Shown here: piece after piece, positions 24,335 to 33,285 of the stretch
Numbering within the stretch: the first letter of the stretch is position 1
Layout: each line of letters begins with the position of its first letter
NCBI RefSeq assembly: GCF_009720525.1
Contig: NZ_CP043930.1
Coordinates: forward strand, 6,584,001 to 6,648,000
From: Gimesia benthica
GTDB taxonomy: Bacteria > Planctomycetota > Planctomycetia > Planctomycetales > Planctomycetaceae
Length of the DNA: 64,000 nt
Reading direction: 5' to 3'
Notes under the pieces: model-generated
Seen by the model: only the letters and a program-made list of their open reading frames with translations
The model's database searches: none
Told to the model about the DNA's origin: nothing
Made by a program: the position numbers and the translations under genes

Positions 24335-24382
24335 TTCGGTGGATACAAATAGCTGAAGCGACTCTCTGAGCAACGGCTCCAG

Positions 24383-24928
24383 TTATTTACCTACGGGTAA
24401 AAAGAAGTTGATTCCACCACCGATCAAGTAAACACCAATGAGAATTACAAACAGCCCTGCAATTCTGTTGGCCACCGGTCTATGTTCCGGGTTCCCTCCG
24501 GAATCATGGGCTGTTCCGGTCAGCATCGTGTAACAGCCAATCAATAGCACAGCGCAGCCCCCAATAATCATCGAATAGGGTTTCACTCCGTGGAACCAGT
24601 GACCACCTGGGATCAACGCCAGTGCGTTGACTGTAATCCATGACAAGAGTGCCACTCCTGCCAGGAAATTCCAGCCAGGCAAAGGGAGGACTTTATTTTG
24701 CTCGTTGGCAGGCTCTGGAATCACAGGGACGAATCCGGGAAATAATCCGATTTCGAATGCTTTATATTTCCTACCGTCCTGGTGAATGATCTCCGTATCA
24801 GGCTGGATGTAATCCAGCTCAACGTATTCCATCAGTTCATTATAAGAGTAAGGGCCTGCAAGCAGGCCCTGGTCATCAAACCGCCATTCAGTGGCTTCCC
24901 TATTTTCAGGAATCATATTATCACTCAT
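24383..24928 (-). CDS. GYF_2-domain membrane protein
   Basis: The 181-residue protein starts with a GYF_2 domain (WRFDDQGLLAGPYSYNELME, ending with the PDTEIIHQDGRKYKAF region). Four short hydrophobic helices follow, from about residue 88 (FLAGVALLSWITVNALALI) to the end (LFVILIGVYLIGGGINFFL). It is followed upstream by another GYF_2 gene, so the two may be an operon. Function unknown. Confidence 0.75.
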   Translation of the reverse strand: MSDNMIPENREATEWRFDDQGLLAGPYSYNELMEYVELDYIQPDTEIIHQDGRKYKAFEIGLFPGFVPVIPEPANEQNKVLPLPGWNFLAGVALLSWITVNALALIPGGHWFHGVKPYSMIIGGCAVLLIGCYTMLTGTAHDSGGNPEHRPVANRIAGLFVILIGVYLIGGGINFFLPVGK

Positions 24929-24991
24929 AAGAGCCTTTCTTTGTTACCAGATTGAAACAACATAATTCTCTGTCCTGTTTGTACCGCTTAC

Positions 24992-25735
24992 TCAGGTTAA
25001 GGGGAGAGACCGTTCATTGCGTCGCAGCCAGAGAAGTGCAGTGACCATAAAGGCTGCTTCACACAACCCGACAATCACAGCTAAGAAATCGATCAATTCG
25101 ACTGCCACTGTTTTAGTGGCATAGTGAATCGGATCAGACATGGCGAGAAGTAGCATCACCCCGAAAAGCATCAGAACCTGTACCGCAACGGCCACGACGA
25201 TACTGAGAATAATGATCGTGGTTCCGGAAAGACGTAATGCTCGGAGTCGCATCCCACCGATGAACAGGGCAACGGTGATAAACAGTGATGTGAGCATATC
25301 GACGAACATTACTAGTGCATCCACGCCGGCCAGGGGAGCGTTTTCTACAAACGTGAGTCCACTTGTCAAATCTGAAACTACATAGAACCCCCATAACCAG
25401 GGAGATACCAGGAGGGTGTAGATACAGATCCAGTTTGCCATGGCGGGCAGCCTGGGATTCGTGATCAGAGGGTCGGTGGGATAGCTCTCCAGAGGGGGAG
25501 CTGGAGGAGATTGCAGAGCGGCATCTACAGTATCAGGCTCGAAGTTATTCCAGTCAGACAGTGGCTTCCATTCTTTCGAATCTGATGAGTAAACATAATC
25601 AGCCAGACTGATTTTGTTTGACTGTAAGGAATCTCTAATTTGCTGGTGAGATAGAGGACCTTCAGCCACACCATTCTTCGCCAGCCACCACTGGCTCTGG
25701 GGACTTTCCATTGTTTTGTTATTTTCTTCGTGCAT
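24992..25735 (-). CDS. GYF_2-domain membrane protein
   Basis: The start at 25735 (MHEENNKTMESP) gives 247 residues; an upstream TTG at 25747 is also possible. The GYF_2 domain is WWLAKNGVAEGPLSHQQIRD, ending in EWKPLSDW. A proline-rich linker follows (SPPAPPLESYP) and then four hydrophobic segments, including MANWICIYTLLVSPWLWGFY. It is head-to-tail with the second GYF_2 gene 63 bp downstream. Confidence 0.75.
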   Translation of the reverse strand: MHEENNKTMESPQSQWWLAKNGVAEGPLSHQQIRDSLQSNKISLADYVYSSDSKEWKPLSDWNNFEPDTVDAALQSPPAPPLESYPTDPLITNPRLPAMANWICIYTLLVSPWLWGFYVVSDLTSGLTFVENAPLAGVDALVMFVDMLTSLFITVALFIGGMRLRALRLSGTTIIILSIVVAVAVQVLMLFGVMLLLAMSDPIHYATKTVAVELIDFLAVIVGLCEAAFMVTALLWLRRNERSLPLT

Positions 25736-25836
25736 AAAACCTACCAATCTTATCTAGCTGAAATATTTTGTTTTTACGTTTATTGGGGGACTGCATGTTC
25801 TGCTGCATTCCCACTGAATCCTGGAGAACTCTCCTG

Positions 25837-26033
25837 GTGAGATTTGGACAGCGGGTCCTGGAGCTGCGCAAAGAGCAAGGTTACTCGCAGGAGAATTTTG
25901 CTCGCGTATGTGAGCTGGACCGGACCTACGTCGGCGGGATCGAACGGGGGGAGAGAAACTGTCCCTGCGAAATATTGAGCGGATCGCAAAGACACTCGAG
26001 ATCAGCCTGGCCGAACTGATGGAAGGGGTTTGA
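25837..26033 (+). pseudogene. XRE-family regulator, frameshifted
   Basis: From a GTG at 25837 the frame gives [20 protein letters not shown] and [16 protein letters not shown], a classical Cro/C1-type helix-turn-helix of the kind found in restriction-modification controllers. At 25962 the frame shifts. Restoring one missing base would give the expected [20 protein letters not shown] followed by LMEGV and a stop at 26031-26033. The actual frame instead continues with non-family residues to 26019. It is therefore a single-base-deletion pseudogene, unless that base is a sequencing error. Confidence 0.75.
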
Positions 26034-26039
26034 GGGAGC

Positions 26040-26351
26040 TCAGACCGCTGGGGCGACCAGAACGACTCCCAGGCGGTCAGACGCGTCTGCCATCGCCTGT
26101 CTGGCAACCTCCGGAGAGTTAAACAGACGGGGAGTCTTTATGCTGGCCGCATCAGAACGGCACACAGCATAACGTAGCCGCGCTGCCAGCAACTGCTGGC
26201 GAAGTTGTTGAATGTCTTCTTCTTGCCAGGATGGCTTGATTCTGGGGCCACCTGAATAGATCGTGAACACGTCTGCGTCCTTGAGATCCATCTCTTCGTA
26301 CCAGAACTGCAGGGCCCCTCGGATCAACATGAAATCTTGTTTCTGTATCAT
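26040..26351 (-). CDS. Hypothetical protein, 103 residues
   Basis: ATG at 26351 follows AGAAAGGAG, a strong RBS, so the gene is likely real. The protein starts MIQKQDFMLIRGALQFWYEE. It has alternating helices and strands, including EEDIQQLRQQLLAARLRYAV. It has no signal peptide or membrane segment. It converges with the XRE remnant, separated by 6 bp. I do not recognise the family. Confidence 0.6.
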   Translation of the reverse strand: MIQKQDFMLIRGALQFWYEEMDLKDADVFTIYSGGPRIKPSWQEEDIQQLRQQLLAARLRYAVCRSDAASIKTPRLFNSPEVARQAMADASDRLGVVLVAPAV

Positions 26352-26678
26352 TGTTCTCCTTTCTGTCGAAGGGACTTTTTATCAGGGCATTAACTCCATC
26401 GTCAATCAAGCAGACTGCCGGTACAGAGCAGCTCAACGATTTCAATAGCTATGTATTCCCTATTAATTGAACTAAACCGCTTCGCGGTAGGCCTGGGATC
26501 GGCAACTGTGATTGATCCCTCCGCTGAGGGCTCGTCCCACCGGACTGCAAAGTATACGTAGCACCCCGGTCCGTCTGTATGGCCTGTTCCGAATATTCCG
26601 ATTTGCGCTTCCGCCATTTGTGAGGCATAGTTTCAGTACCTTCCCGGTCTCTGAAATCTCTGTTTCACGAAAGGTCCA

Positions 26679-27551
26679 GTGATGACTCCACTGCGGCAGC
26701 GCATGATCGAGGACATGGAACTGCGGAACCTGTCTCCGAAAACGATCAATCTTTACGTCGACAACATATCCCGCTTTGCCCGGCACTTCGGTAAAAGCCC
26801 GGAAGTCCTGGGACCAGAGGCCATCCGGACTTATCTGCTGTATCTGGTCCAGGAACGGCAAGTCGCCTGGGGAACCTATAAGCAGGTGTTGGCCTCGCTA
26901 CGGTTCCTGTATCGGAACACGCTCCAACGCGGCGAGATCGTGCACGACATTCGCTGCCCCCGGCCCGAACGGCATTTACCGGAAGTACTGAGTTTTGACG
27001 AGGTGCGCCGCTTCTTTCAGGCGGTGCACTCCTTCAAGCACCGCACCATCCTGATGACGGCCTACGCGTCGGGATTGCGGATTTCCGAGGCAGTGCGTTT
27101 GCGGGTGTGCGACATCGACAGCCAGCGAATGGTGATCCATGTTGTACAGAGTAAGGGAAACAAAGATCGCTATACGCTGCTCTCACCCCTGTTGCTGCAA
27201 ATGCTGCGGCACTACTGGTGGGCCGCCCGTCCGGACGACTGGCTGTTTCTCGGTCCTTCACGGGTCAAGCCGATCGCCGTATCAACGGTGCAACAGGTCT
27301 GCCGGGACGCACGCAACGAAGCCGGCCTGGACAAAGCCGTCACGCCGCACATGCTCCGTCACAGTTTCGCTACCCATCTGCTCGAAGCCGGCACGGAACT
27401 GCGAGTCATCCAGGAACTCCTGGGGCACGCGAGTCAGCGGACTACTGCGATCTACACGCACGTTTCCACCCACTTAATCGGCCGCACCCGCAGTCCCCTG
27501 GATCTGCTCCATGAGCAGGACCAGCCAGACACCCCCCAGGAGGACTCATGA
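26679..27551 (+). CDS. Tyrosine recombinase of an IS91-type element
   Basis: The 290-residue integrase has an N-terminal SAM-like core-binding domain (MIEDMELRNLSPKTINLYVD) and a complete catalytic set: Arg in SGLRISEAVRLRV, Lys in VVQSKGNKDR, HMLRHSFATHLLEAG, LLGHAS and the tyrosine in TAIYTHVS. Such genes sit directly before the transposase in a subset of IS91-like elements. Its stop overlaps the transposase ATG as ATGA, so the two are co-expressed. It could resolve or integrate element intermediates. Confidence 0.88.
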   Translation: MMTPLRQRMIEDMELRNLSPKTINLYVDNISRFARHFGKSPEVLGPEAIRTYLLYLVQERQVAWGTYKQVLASLRFLYRNTLQRGEIVHDIRCPRPERHLPEVLSFDEVRRFFQAVHSFKHRTILMTAYASGLRISEAVRLRVCDIDSQRMVIHVVQSKGNKDRYTLLSPLLLQMLRHYWWAARPDDWLFLGPSRVKPIAVSTVQQVCRDARNEAGLDKAVTPHMLRHSFATHLLEAGTELRVIQELLGHASQRTTAIYTHVSTHLIGRTRSPLDLLHEQDQPDTPQEDS

Positions 27552-28771
27552 CGCGCCCCCGGTGGGAACTCGCTGACGTCGTGCGGCAGTACGGCGCGGA
27601 ATACCTGAAGCGATATACCACGTCTGTTGCCCAGCGCCGCGTCATGCGGGCGCTGCAGAACTGCCGGACTGCGGTCATGGGAGGGCACGTGGAAACGTGC
27701 CGCTCCTGTGCACATCGACAGATCAGTTACAACTCCTGCCGGAATCGCCACTGCCCCAAGTGCCAGGGTTCCGCCTGTGCGCAGTGGATGCAGCGGCGGG
27801 CGACCGAACTGCTCCCCGTGCCCTACTTCCACGTGGTGTTCACGCTGCCGAACCTGCTGGTGGATCTGACGCTTGCCAACCCGCGGCTGATGTACGGGAT
27901 GCTGTTCCGTGCAGCCAGCCAGACGCTGCTGGAAGTCGCCGCCGATCCCAGGCACCTGGGGGCGGAAATCGGGTTCCTGGCCGTACTGCATACCTGGGGA
28001 CAGACCCTGATGCCGCATCCCCACCTGCATTGCGTGGTCCCTTCCGGCGGACTGGCGCCCGACCGCACACGTTGGGTCGCGGGACGGGCCGATTTCTTCC
28101 TGCCCGTACGCGTACTCAGCCGGCTGTTTCGCGGCAAGTTTCTGGACCTGCTCAAGCAGGCGTATGTCGCGGGGAAACTGGAATTCCCCGGGCGGCTGGC
28201 TTCCGCCGCCGATCCCCAGGACTTCAAGCGTCTTCTCAACCGGTCCGTGCGGACCGAATGGGTCGTGTATGCCCGGCCGCCTTTCGGCGGCCCCGAGTCG
28301 GTACTGAAATACCTGGCACGCTACACGCACCGCGTGGCGATCTCGAACAGCCGGCTGTTGAACGTCGCAGACGGACAGGTCACGTTCCGCTATAAAGACT
28401 ACGCCCAAGGCAGCCGGAAGCGGACGATGACGCTCGCCGCTACGGAGTTTCTCCGCAGGTTCCTGCAGCATGTGCTTCCGGACGGGTTGATGAAGATTCG
28501 GCATTATGGCTTTCTGGCCAATCGCTTCCGGGCAGAGAAGATCGCGCTGTGCCGCGGACTGCTGGAAGGGTCGGGACCTCTGAGCGAAAAACGTCCCCGG
28601 GCAATGTCTCCGGTTCCCGGTGAGTCGTCTGCCATCTGTCCCTCCTGTGGTCAAGCCGCGCTCCAGAGGTCGCAGGAATTGCACTCCCGCTGGGAGCGAC
28701 TTCCTGCTCCATATTTGGTTCGTGCCTCGCTTCCGGCTTCCGAACTCTGGGAGGTCTGTGATACCTCATGA
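27548..28771 (+). CDS. IS91/IS801-family HUH transposase
   Basis: The 407-residue protein has an N-terminal zinc-binding domain (ETCRSCAHRQISYNSCRNRH, then CPKCQ). The catalytic HUH region PHLHCVVPSGG follows, with H-L-H, as do the relaxase-like VVFTLPNLL and the candidate tyrosine in YLARYTHRVAISNSRL. This is the Y1 replicative transposase of IS91-like elements, which move by rolling-circle replication. The protein ends in a cysteine pair (SAICPSCGQAA). No disabling mutation seen. Confidence 0.88.
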   Translation: MTRPRWELADVVRQYGAEYLKRYTTSVAQRRVMRALQNCRTAVMGGHVETCRSCAHRQISYNSCRNRHCPKCQGSACAQWMQRRATELLPVPYFHVVFTLPNLLVDLTLANPRLMYGMLFRAASQTLLEVAADPRHLGAEIGFLAVLHTWGQTLMPHPHLHCVVPSGGLAPDRTRWVAGRADFFLPVRVLSRLFRGKFLDLLKQAYVAGKLEFPGRLASAADPQDFKRLLNRSVRTEWVVYARPPFGGPESVLKYLARYTHRVAISNSRLLNVADGQVTFRYKDYAQGSRKRTMTLAATEFLRRFLQHVLPDGLMKIRHYGFLANRFRAEKIALCRGLLEGSGPLSEKRPRAMSPVPGESSAICPSCGQAALQRSQELHSRWERLPAPYLVRASLPASELWEVCDTS

Positions 28772-29108
28772 GTCTTCTGCAAGAGAACCGGCCCCTCGTT
28801 TTGATCTCCCTTTATAGAGTGTTCCGGTCGGGGTCTGCGCCGGTGACGGCACCCGTCTTCGGGACGCCCCGCACAACCGTCCTGGCAATTACAACCCGCC
28901 ACAGCGGCCTGCCTCGACACTTGAGCGAACGATCCCGTCCGAGAATTATGCCCGCAATCACAGAGAAAACAGAACGCTGTTTTCACCCTGCGGGCATTCA
29001 ATCCCCATAGTCGAAAACGCCCCTGCGGTTCAGTCCAATAGATCATATGCAGCGTGTTGAGTACCCCGAAAAACCGCTCCACCTGAATGCTAACACGCTG
29101 CATATAAT
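28772..29108. other. Non-coding tail of the IS91-like element
   Basis: About 340 bases after the transposase carry no supported gene. A minus-strand frame here is a shadow with no family. The end holds an inverted repeat whose arms begin GCAGCGTGTT and AACACGCTGC. It is then followed by copy 3 of the 36-bp direct repeat. Confidence 0.45.
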
Positions 29109-29144
29109 CCTATTTATTATGACACGTTTTGGGCCAAAATTTAG
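29109..29144. repeat. 36-bp direct repeat, copy 3
   Basis: This copy is almost identical to 24165-24200 in the same orientation. It lies immediately beyond the IS91-like element and next to the small basic gene downstream of the serine recombinase. It may be an attachment or resolution site. Confidence 0.8.
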
Positions 29145-29299
29145 TTTTTACGGGAATCCCGTTCTGCGTCGTCCGGTTCATACTTTTTGACAATTGATCT
29201 GGCAAGCAGCTGTAACAGCCGATGGACGGGGCTTCCCGGAATGACGGGGCCGGTTGGCTTCACGTTTTTCTTTTTGGTTTTGGTGTGTCTGGCTTTCAA
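29141..29299 (-). CDS. Small basic protein downstream of the serine recombinase
   Basis: A TTG at 29299, preceded by AAAGGAG, begins LKARHTKTKKKNVKPTGPVI and the frame ends with VKKYEPDDAERDSRKN, 52 residues. An in-frame ATG at 29323 has no good RBS. The protein is basic in its N-terminal half. It starts after the terminator of the recombinase gene. Function is unknown and coding status is plausible but not certain. Confidence 0.45.
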   Translation of the reverse strand: MKARHTKTKKKNVKPTGPVIPGSPVHRLLQLLARSIVKKYEPDDAERDSRKN

Positions 29300-29324
29300 A
29301 ATAGCTCCTTTCAGATAGCGCATT

Positions 29325-29349
29325 AAAAAACCCCGGCAACTTGCCGGGG
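29325..29349 (-). terminator. Intrinsic terminator of the serine recombinase gene
   Basis: On the minus strand CCCCGGCAAGTTGCCGGGG is followed by six T residues. It lies 31 bp after the recombinase stop. Confidence 0.9.
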
Positions 29350-29380
29350 TCGGATCAGGAATCAATGGGGGTGTTCATTT

Positions 29381-31345
29381 TCAGAGCGGAGGTCGCTGAT
29401 AACCGGGCTTCGGCTGAAAAGAATACTTTTTGTTCTTGTGCCTGCGTAGTTTGTGATAGTCTTCAGGGGGTTCATCAACAAATTTATAAGGACTTGTCAG
29501 CCCCTGTTCCAGCATCTGCTGATGCAGTTTCAAGGCGTTCCAGACGGCTGTCTGAGTGGGGTTGCCTTCCAGCCGACGAGCAATCTCACGCTGTTCCAGA
29601 CCAGCGGTAGCCAATCTGACAGCCTCCGGTCGGATCAGTTCACGTTGAGGGGGTTTAAACAGATCCAAGGTCAGTTCCCGAGACAAGAGCTGCTGTAACT
29701 CGGGAATCGAAGCCACATCCGGAATGCTCCCGGCCAGATTGAGGCGGATTTTGGCACGAGGCAGCAGATGACCGCCATCAATGAGTCGTACCAGATAGAC
29801 ATGGATTTCAGGAACCAACTCTCGGATCAAGTCACCGAACTCATGAGAGTGAATATCGATGTCTTCGAGGTGATGCAGCAGTATCTCCTTGATCTCTAAT
29901 GTTGATTTCGGAAGATCGAGTTGCCGATTTTTGGCATACATCAGTGCCAGACGGTCCTGCGACAACTTCTTTTTCCGTTCAGTCAACTCCGACATCATTT
30001 CATATAGAATAGTCGGATCAACATCATTAACCTCTCGGATCAATTTTTTGATCTTTTCATTTTCATGCTCAATCTTTTTTTCGTCCCGGTCCAACTTGTT
30101 TTCGCGGGTACGGAGGTTCGAAGGACCACCAGCTTGAGTTTGCTGTAATAATTCCTGATACTGAGCATCAATCCCCTCCAGCGACGAAAGGGCCTCCAGG
30201 ATCACACCCAGCATATTGTGTGCGGCATGAGGCCCATTAAACCCAACGGAGTTCCAGCAGTGCCACTCGCGGGAATTGGAGCACATCAGGTTGTCCGTCA
30301 TGCCGTTCCCTCCCCACACGTAATGAAAACCACAATAGAAACAGGTGGCATGCTGACCAAAAGCCCGGGTCCGTTTCTTGGGAACAAGAGACCTGCAATC
30401 GACGCCATTTGTGTTTTTCTTACGCTTAAAATGGGCATTCTTCTTCTCCAGTGCTTCGAGGACCGGGTCAATTTCATCAGGGGAGAAAAAAGCCAGATGT
30501 GGTTCTTCTCGATAGGTCGGCCCCTTCGGGTTGCGACTAGAAGTTCTTCTACCCGTTATATGCTTCTTGGTGGTATGCATCGTACCACGTGCGGGTAACC
30601 CCTTTAAAATTGGATTGCGGTAGAAACGGAGAACCATTCTCCCGTCCCATTTATCCTTTCTACAATAGGGGCCTGGAGAGAATCCCACCTCATTAAAGTA
30701 TTCCGCGACTGCAGCACCATTCAGCGTCCTTCTCAAGATTTGTAAGCCTTCCTTGAGATACTCGGCGGCATCTTCATCTTTAGACCAGTCTGAAAACGTC
30801 TCGGCCCCATCTGGTTTAATATAACCGGCGATGGGACAGGGAGTCGAAGCTCCATATTTTTTAAACCGGTTCATTTTTTTCTGTTTGATCCGGCGTGATG
30901 CTTGCTCGTTATGCTTCACATGCTCTTTGCATGCATCCATCAATCTGGGTTCCCAGTCCGGATGGTTCGTATCAATATCATCATTCGGTGAAATCACTCT
31001 AGTACCATGGTCCACCGCAATGCCAAAAATTAAACAAGCCGTTACTCCGCGAACCAGACGCCCGACATCCTCAAAAGTCAGTAAGTCAAATTCGTTTGCT
31101 TCGAGTCTAGTTTCAACTTCGGCAAGCTCAGGACGGTCAAGTCGTTCCCCCTTTCCTTTGGTTGCGATGATCCTGAAATCGATTTCGCCATCATAATATT
31201 CACGCGCGATTTCTTTACCGTGGTCCACCTGGTCCTCAAGGCTGAGTTCCTTCTGGTTTTGACACCCAGAGATACGGGCGACAATCCCGACAACCAGGGT
31301 ATGACCATTCCGTGGTACAAGACTAGATTCATTTCGATAGTTCAT
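29381..31345 (-). CDS. Large serine recombinase
   Basis: The start at 31345 (MNYRNES) is preferred because GGAG lies upstream; an ATG at 31360 is alternative. At 654 residues it has the domain order of large serine integrases. These are an N-terminal resolvase domain (VGIVARISGCQNQKELSLED, nucleophile Ser26), a recombinase domain (RRIKQKKMNRFKKYGASTPC), a zinc ribbon (CFYCGFHYVWGGNG and later cysteines) and a long coiled coil (NKLDRDEKKIEHENEKIKKL). It could integrate or excise a local element, but no att pair is identified. A second integrase lies upstream at 31415-32773. Confidence 0.88.
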   Translation of the reverse strand: MNYRNESSLVPRNGHTLVVGIVARISGCQNQKELSLEDQVDHGKEIAREYYDGEIDFRIIATKGKGERLDRPELAEVETRLEANEFDLLTFEDVGRLVRGVTACLIFGIAVDHGTRVISPNDDIDTNHPDWEPRLMDACKEHVKHNEQASRRIKQKKMNRFKKYGASTPCPIAGYIKPDGAETFSDWSKDEDAAEYLKEGLQILRRTLNGAAVAEYFNEVGFSPGPYCRKDKWDGRMVLRFYRNPILKGLPARGTMHTTKKHITGRRTSSRNPKGPTYREEPHLAFFSPDEIDPVLEALEKKNAHFKRKKNTNGVDCRSLVPKKRTRAFGQHATCFYCGFHYVWGGNGMTDNLMCSNSREWHCWNSVGFNGPHAAHNMLGVILEALSSLEGIDAQYQELLQQTQAGGPSNLRTRENKLDRDEKKIEHENEKIKKLIREVNDVDPTILYEMMSELTERKKKLSQDRLALMYAKNRQLDLPKSTLEIKEILLHHLEDIDIHSHEFGDLIRELVPEIHVYLVRLIDGGHLLPRAKIRLNLAGSIPDVASIPELQQLLSRELTLDLFKPPQRELIRPEAVRLATAGLEQREIARRLEGNPTQTAVWNALKLHQQMLEQGLTSPYKFVDEPPEDYHKLRRHKNKKYSFQPKPGYQRPPL

Positions 31346-31414
31346 AGCTATTAACTCCATTTTTATTGAATGAATATTTTTAACAGTGTTTAAAGCAAGT
31401 CAGTATTTTTAGAC

Positions 31415-32773
31415 TCAGGACTTGATAGTACTGGCCCATTGCCTCGCATAAGCGAGAGGCTGGGGCCAGAAGCGAAGAGCACGTTCGATCTCTCGCTTCT
31501 GCGTGGTGGCGCGAGTGTGCGTATACACGCCTGTCATCCCCAGTCCGCCACTGCGGACGTCCTCGCTCGGCTTATGCCCCAGTGTGATCTGGCGAATGAG
31601 TGGATCGACGTTGGCATCCTGAAGCAGTGTGGCAAAAGAGTGCCGCCAGCTTTTGGGGCAGGAAGACTGTTTCAGACCTGCAGACTTGGCGGTACGGATA
31701 AATGATGTCCGCACACGCTCCGAGCGAATCACGCCGGCTTCACGCCAGACGGCTCGGGCGAGCTTCTCCTCCATGGTTTGCGAAAGAGTCAGCACACTTC
31801 CTGAGTCAGCATGCGAGATGCGTTGCCGAAGTTCTTCCTGGAGTGCCATCTGGTCCAGGTTTCCCAAAGGCGAGTTGAGGGGATCAAACTGGTGCCGGAT
31901 AAATACAGGACCCGCTGTTCGATTACCAATCACCCTGCGTAAGACGGCGACCGCTTCCTCAATCAAGGGGACAGAGCGTTCGCGTCTGGTTTTGATTTTC
32001 CAGTGCAACTCTGGCTTGTTGCGAACATGCAGCCATCCGTTTTCCAGGTCGACGTCTTCGATCAGCAGATGGATCAGTTCGCCCGACCTTAATCCTGTCT
32101 TGGCAAGAATAAAGTGGATGGGAAAAGTCCAGTCATCCGCTTTCTGGAAGAATCTCAGTTCATCCTCCGCATCGAAGACAAAGATGGGTTTGGCATCTTC
32201 GATTCTCATCCGCTCCAGGTTGAGCTTGGAGAAAGGATTTTCGAAGTAGGGGGGAAGAAATCGTTGCTGGGCGGCATAGATATATACCGACCGACAGACT
32301 TCCAAAACGAAGCGCAGGCCTTTATCACGAAGTACCCGTTTGGCCGTGTTGGGATGGCCGTTTGGGGAAACTTTCTGCTTCCTCAGCCAGGCTACAAAAT
32401 GATCTGCCCGGATCGCATGCGCCAGGTCAGAAGGACGGCATTCATTGAAATAATTCTCAAGATGCTGGGTCGCCGATCGATAGCGCCTGATCGTGGCCGG
32501 AGAGGATGGAGCCACGTTTTCGTGATGGTTGAGAAAGGCCTGTCGCAGTTCTGAAAAACTGACAGACGTGAAGGAAAACAGAGTAGGGCTGGACGAAGCC
32601 AGCTGCGCGTTCACTTGCGCCGCAATCTGCTCGGCTTCATCCTCTGTGTCAGCGACTCGCAACCGGACTGGCCGGTCTCCATCACGGTAGTAAAGATACC
32701 AGGCACCGTGATGCAGATAGTACGAAACACGCCCAACGCGTTTGCGTTGCGCAGACTTTTTGCGTCGTCTCAT
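31415..32773 (-). CDS. Tyrosine-type site-specific integrase beside tRNA-Ser
   Basis: The start at 32773 (MRRRKKSAQRKRVGRV) has AGGAGG 8 nt upstream. The 452-residue protein has a core-binding domain and a catalytic domain: Arg in AKTGLRSGELIHLL, WRHSFATLLQDANVD, LGHKPSEDV and the tyrosine in GVYTHTR. The gene lies between the tRNA-Ser 3' end (32894) and the serine recombinase, a classic integrase placement for an island at a tRNA. A 35-bp palindromic sequence (32842-32876) lies in the intervening DNA. Confidence 0.88.
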   Translation of the reverse strand: MRRRKKSAQRKRVGRVSYYLHHGAWYLYYRDGDRPVRLRVADTEDEAEQIAAQVNAQLASSSPTLFSFTSVSFSELRQAFLNHHENVAPSSPATIRRYRSATQHLENYFNECRPSDLAHAIRADHFVAWLRKQKVSPNGHPNTAKRVLRDKGLRFVLEVCRSVYIYAAQQRFLPPYFENPFSKLNLERMRIEDAKPIFVFDAEDELRFFQKADDWTFPIHFILAKTGLRSGELIHLLIEDVDLENGWLHVRNKPELHWKIKTRRERSVPLIEEAVAVLRRVIGNRTAGPVFIRHQFDPLNSPLGNLDQMALQEELRQRISHADSGSVLTLSQTMEEKLARAVWREAGVIRSERVRTSFIRTAKSAGLKQSSCPKSWRHSFATLLQDANVDPLIRQITLGHKPSEDVRSGGLGMTGVYTHTRATTQKREIERALRFWPQPLAYARQWASTIKS

Positions 32774-32841
32774 CAAAACCTCCTGTGCACACTGTGTGCA
32801 CCAACTGTGCACCAGGGGGTTTATTACGACGCGCAAAAAAC

Positions 32842-32876
32842 AACGCTAAGCTATTGAATTCAATAACTTAGCGCGT
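32842..32876. repeat. Palindrome between integrase and tRNA-Ser
   Basis: AACGCTAAG... ATTGAATTCAAT... CTTAGCG forms an extended near-perfect inverted repeat with outer AACGCTAAG/CTTAGCG-CGTT arms. It is a candidate integrase core site, operator or terminator. Confidence 0.6.
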
Positions 32877-32888
32877 TTGGTCAGTTTG

Positions 32889-32980
<92 letters not shown>

Positions 32981-33042
32981 GGTTGAGTTGCACTCGTAAC
33001 GAGGCGACTCAGATGTTTTGATTCACTTCGAAGCGGGGCAGC

Positions 33043-33285
33043 TTATTCGTCTGCAGCTTCTGTGGAAGCGCCTGCTTTGATTGCAGCTTCCCGGTCTTCG
33101 ATCTTCTTCAGGGACTTGATACGGTTTTGAACCTGAGTTTTCTGAGCGTTGATCTGCCGCCATTTGGGGTGTTTCTTACGCGCTTCTGCAGGAATGTTTT
33201 GCTCATCCAGGACTTTGGCGTAGTCTGAAATAGCGGCTTCTGCATTCTGTAACTGACGTTCTAACTGTTCTCTGCGTAAAGACAT
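33043..33285 (-). CDS. Small coiled-coil protein
   Basis: The start at 33285 (MSLRREQLERQLQNAEAAIS) has GGGAAGA nearby and gives 80 residues; the longer frame to 33390 looks non-coding. The sequence is helical throughout (ARKKHPKWRQINAQKTQVQN and IKSLKKIEDREAAI), with an AEA-rich, acidic C-terminus. No enzyme motif is present. Similar short basic helical proteins occur in planctomycetes, but the function is unknown. It lies just downstream of the tRNA in the map but is transcribed on the same strand ahead of it. Confidence 0.7.
   Translation of the reverse strand: MSLRREQLERQLQNAEAAISDYAKVLDEQNIPAEARKKHPKWRQINAQKTQVQNRIKSLKKIEDREAAIKAGASTEAADE

Larger units (their letters stand above)
26469..29104 (+). 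mobile_element. IS91-like element with a tyrosine recombinase
   Basis: A tyrosine recombinase gene (26679-27551) and an IS91-type HUH transposase gene (27548-28771) overlap by 4 bp. This pairing is known for IS91-related elements. The right side holds a hairpin (GCAGCGTGTTGAG... CTAACACGCTGC, about 29050-29102) reminiscent of a rolling-circle terminus. Neither end is defined sharply, so the limits are approximate. The element is GC-richer than its surroundings. Confidence 0.5.

Noticed and set aside
27452..28684. Long minus-strand open frame opposite the IS91 transposase
   Set aside because: It is GC-rich antisense sequence with no recognisable family, and the plus-strand transposase motifs are convincing.
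28651..29103. 150-codon minus-strand frame after the IS91 transposase
   Set aside because: No family motif, no good RBS, and it overlaps the 3' part of the transposase gene.
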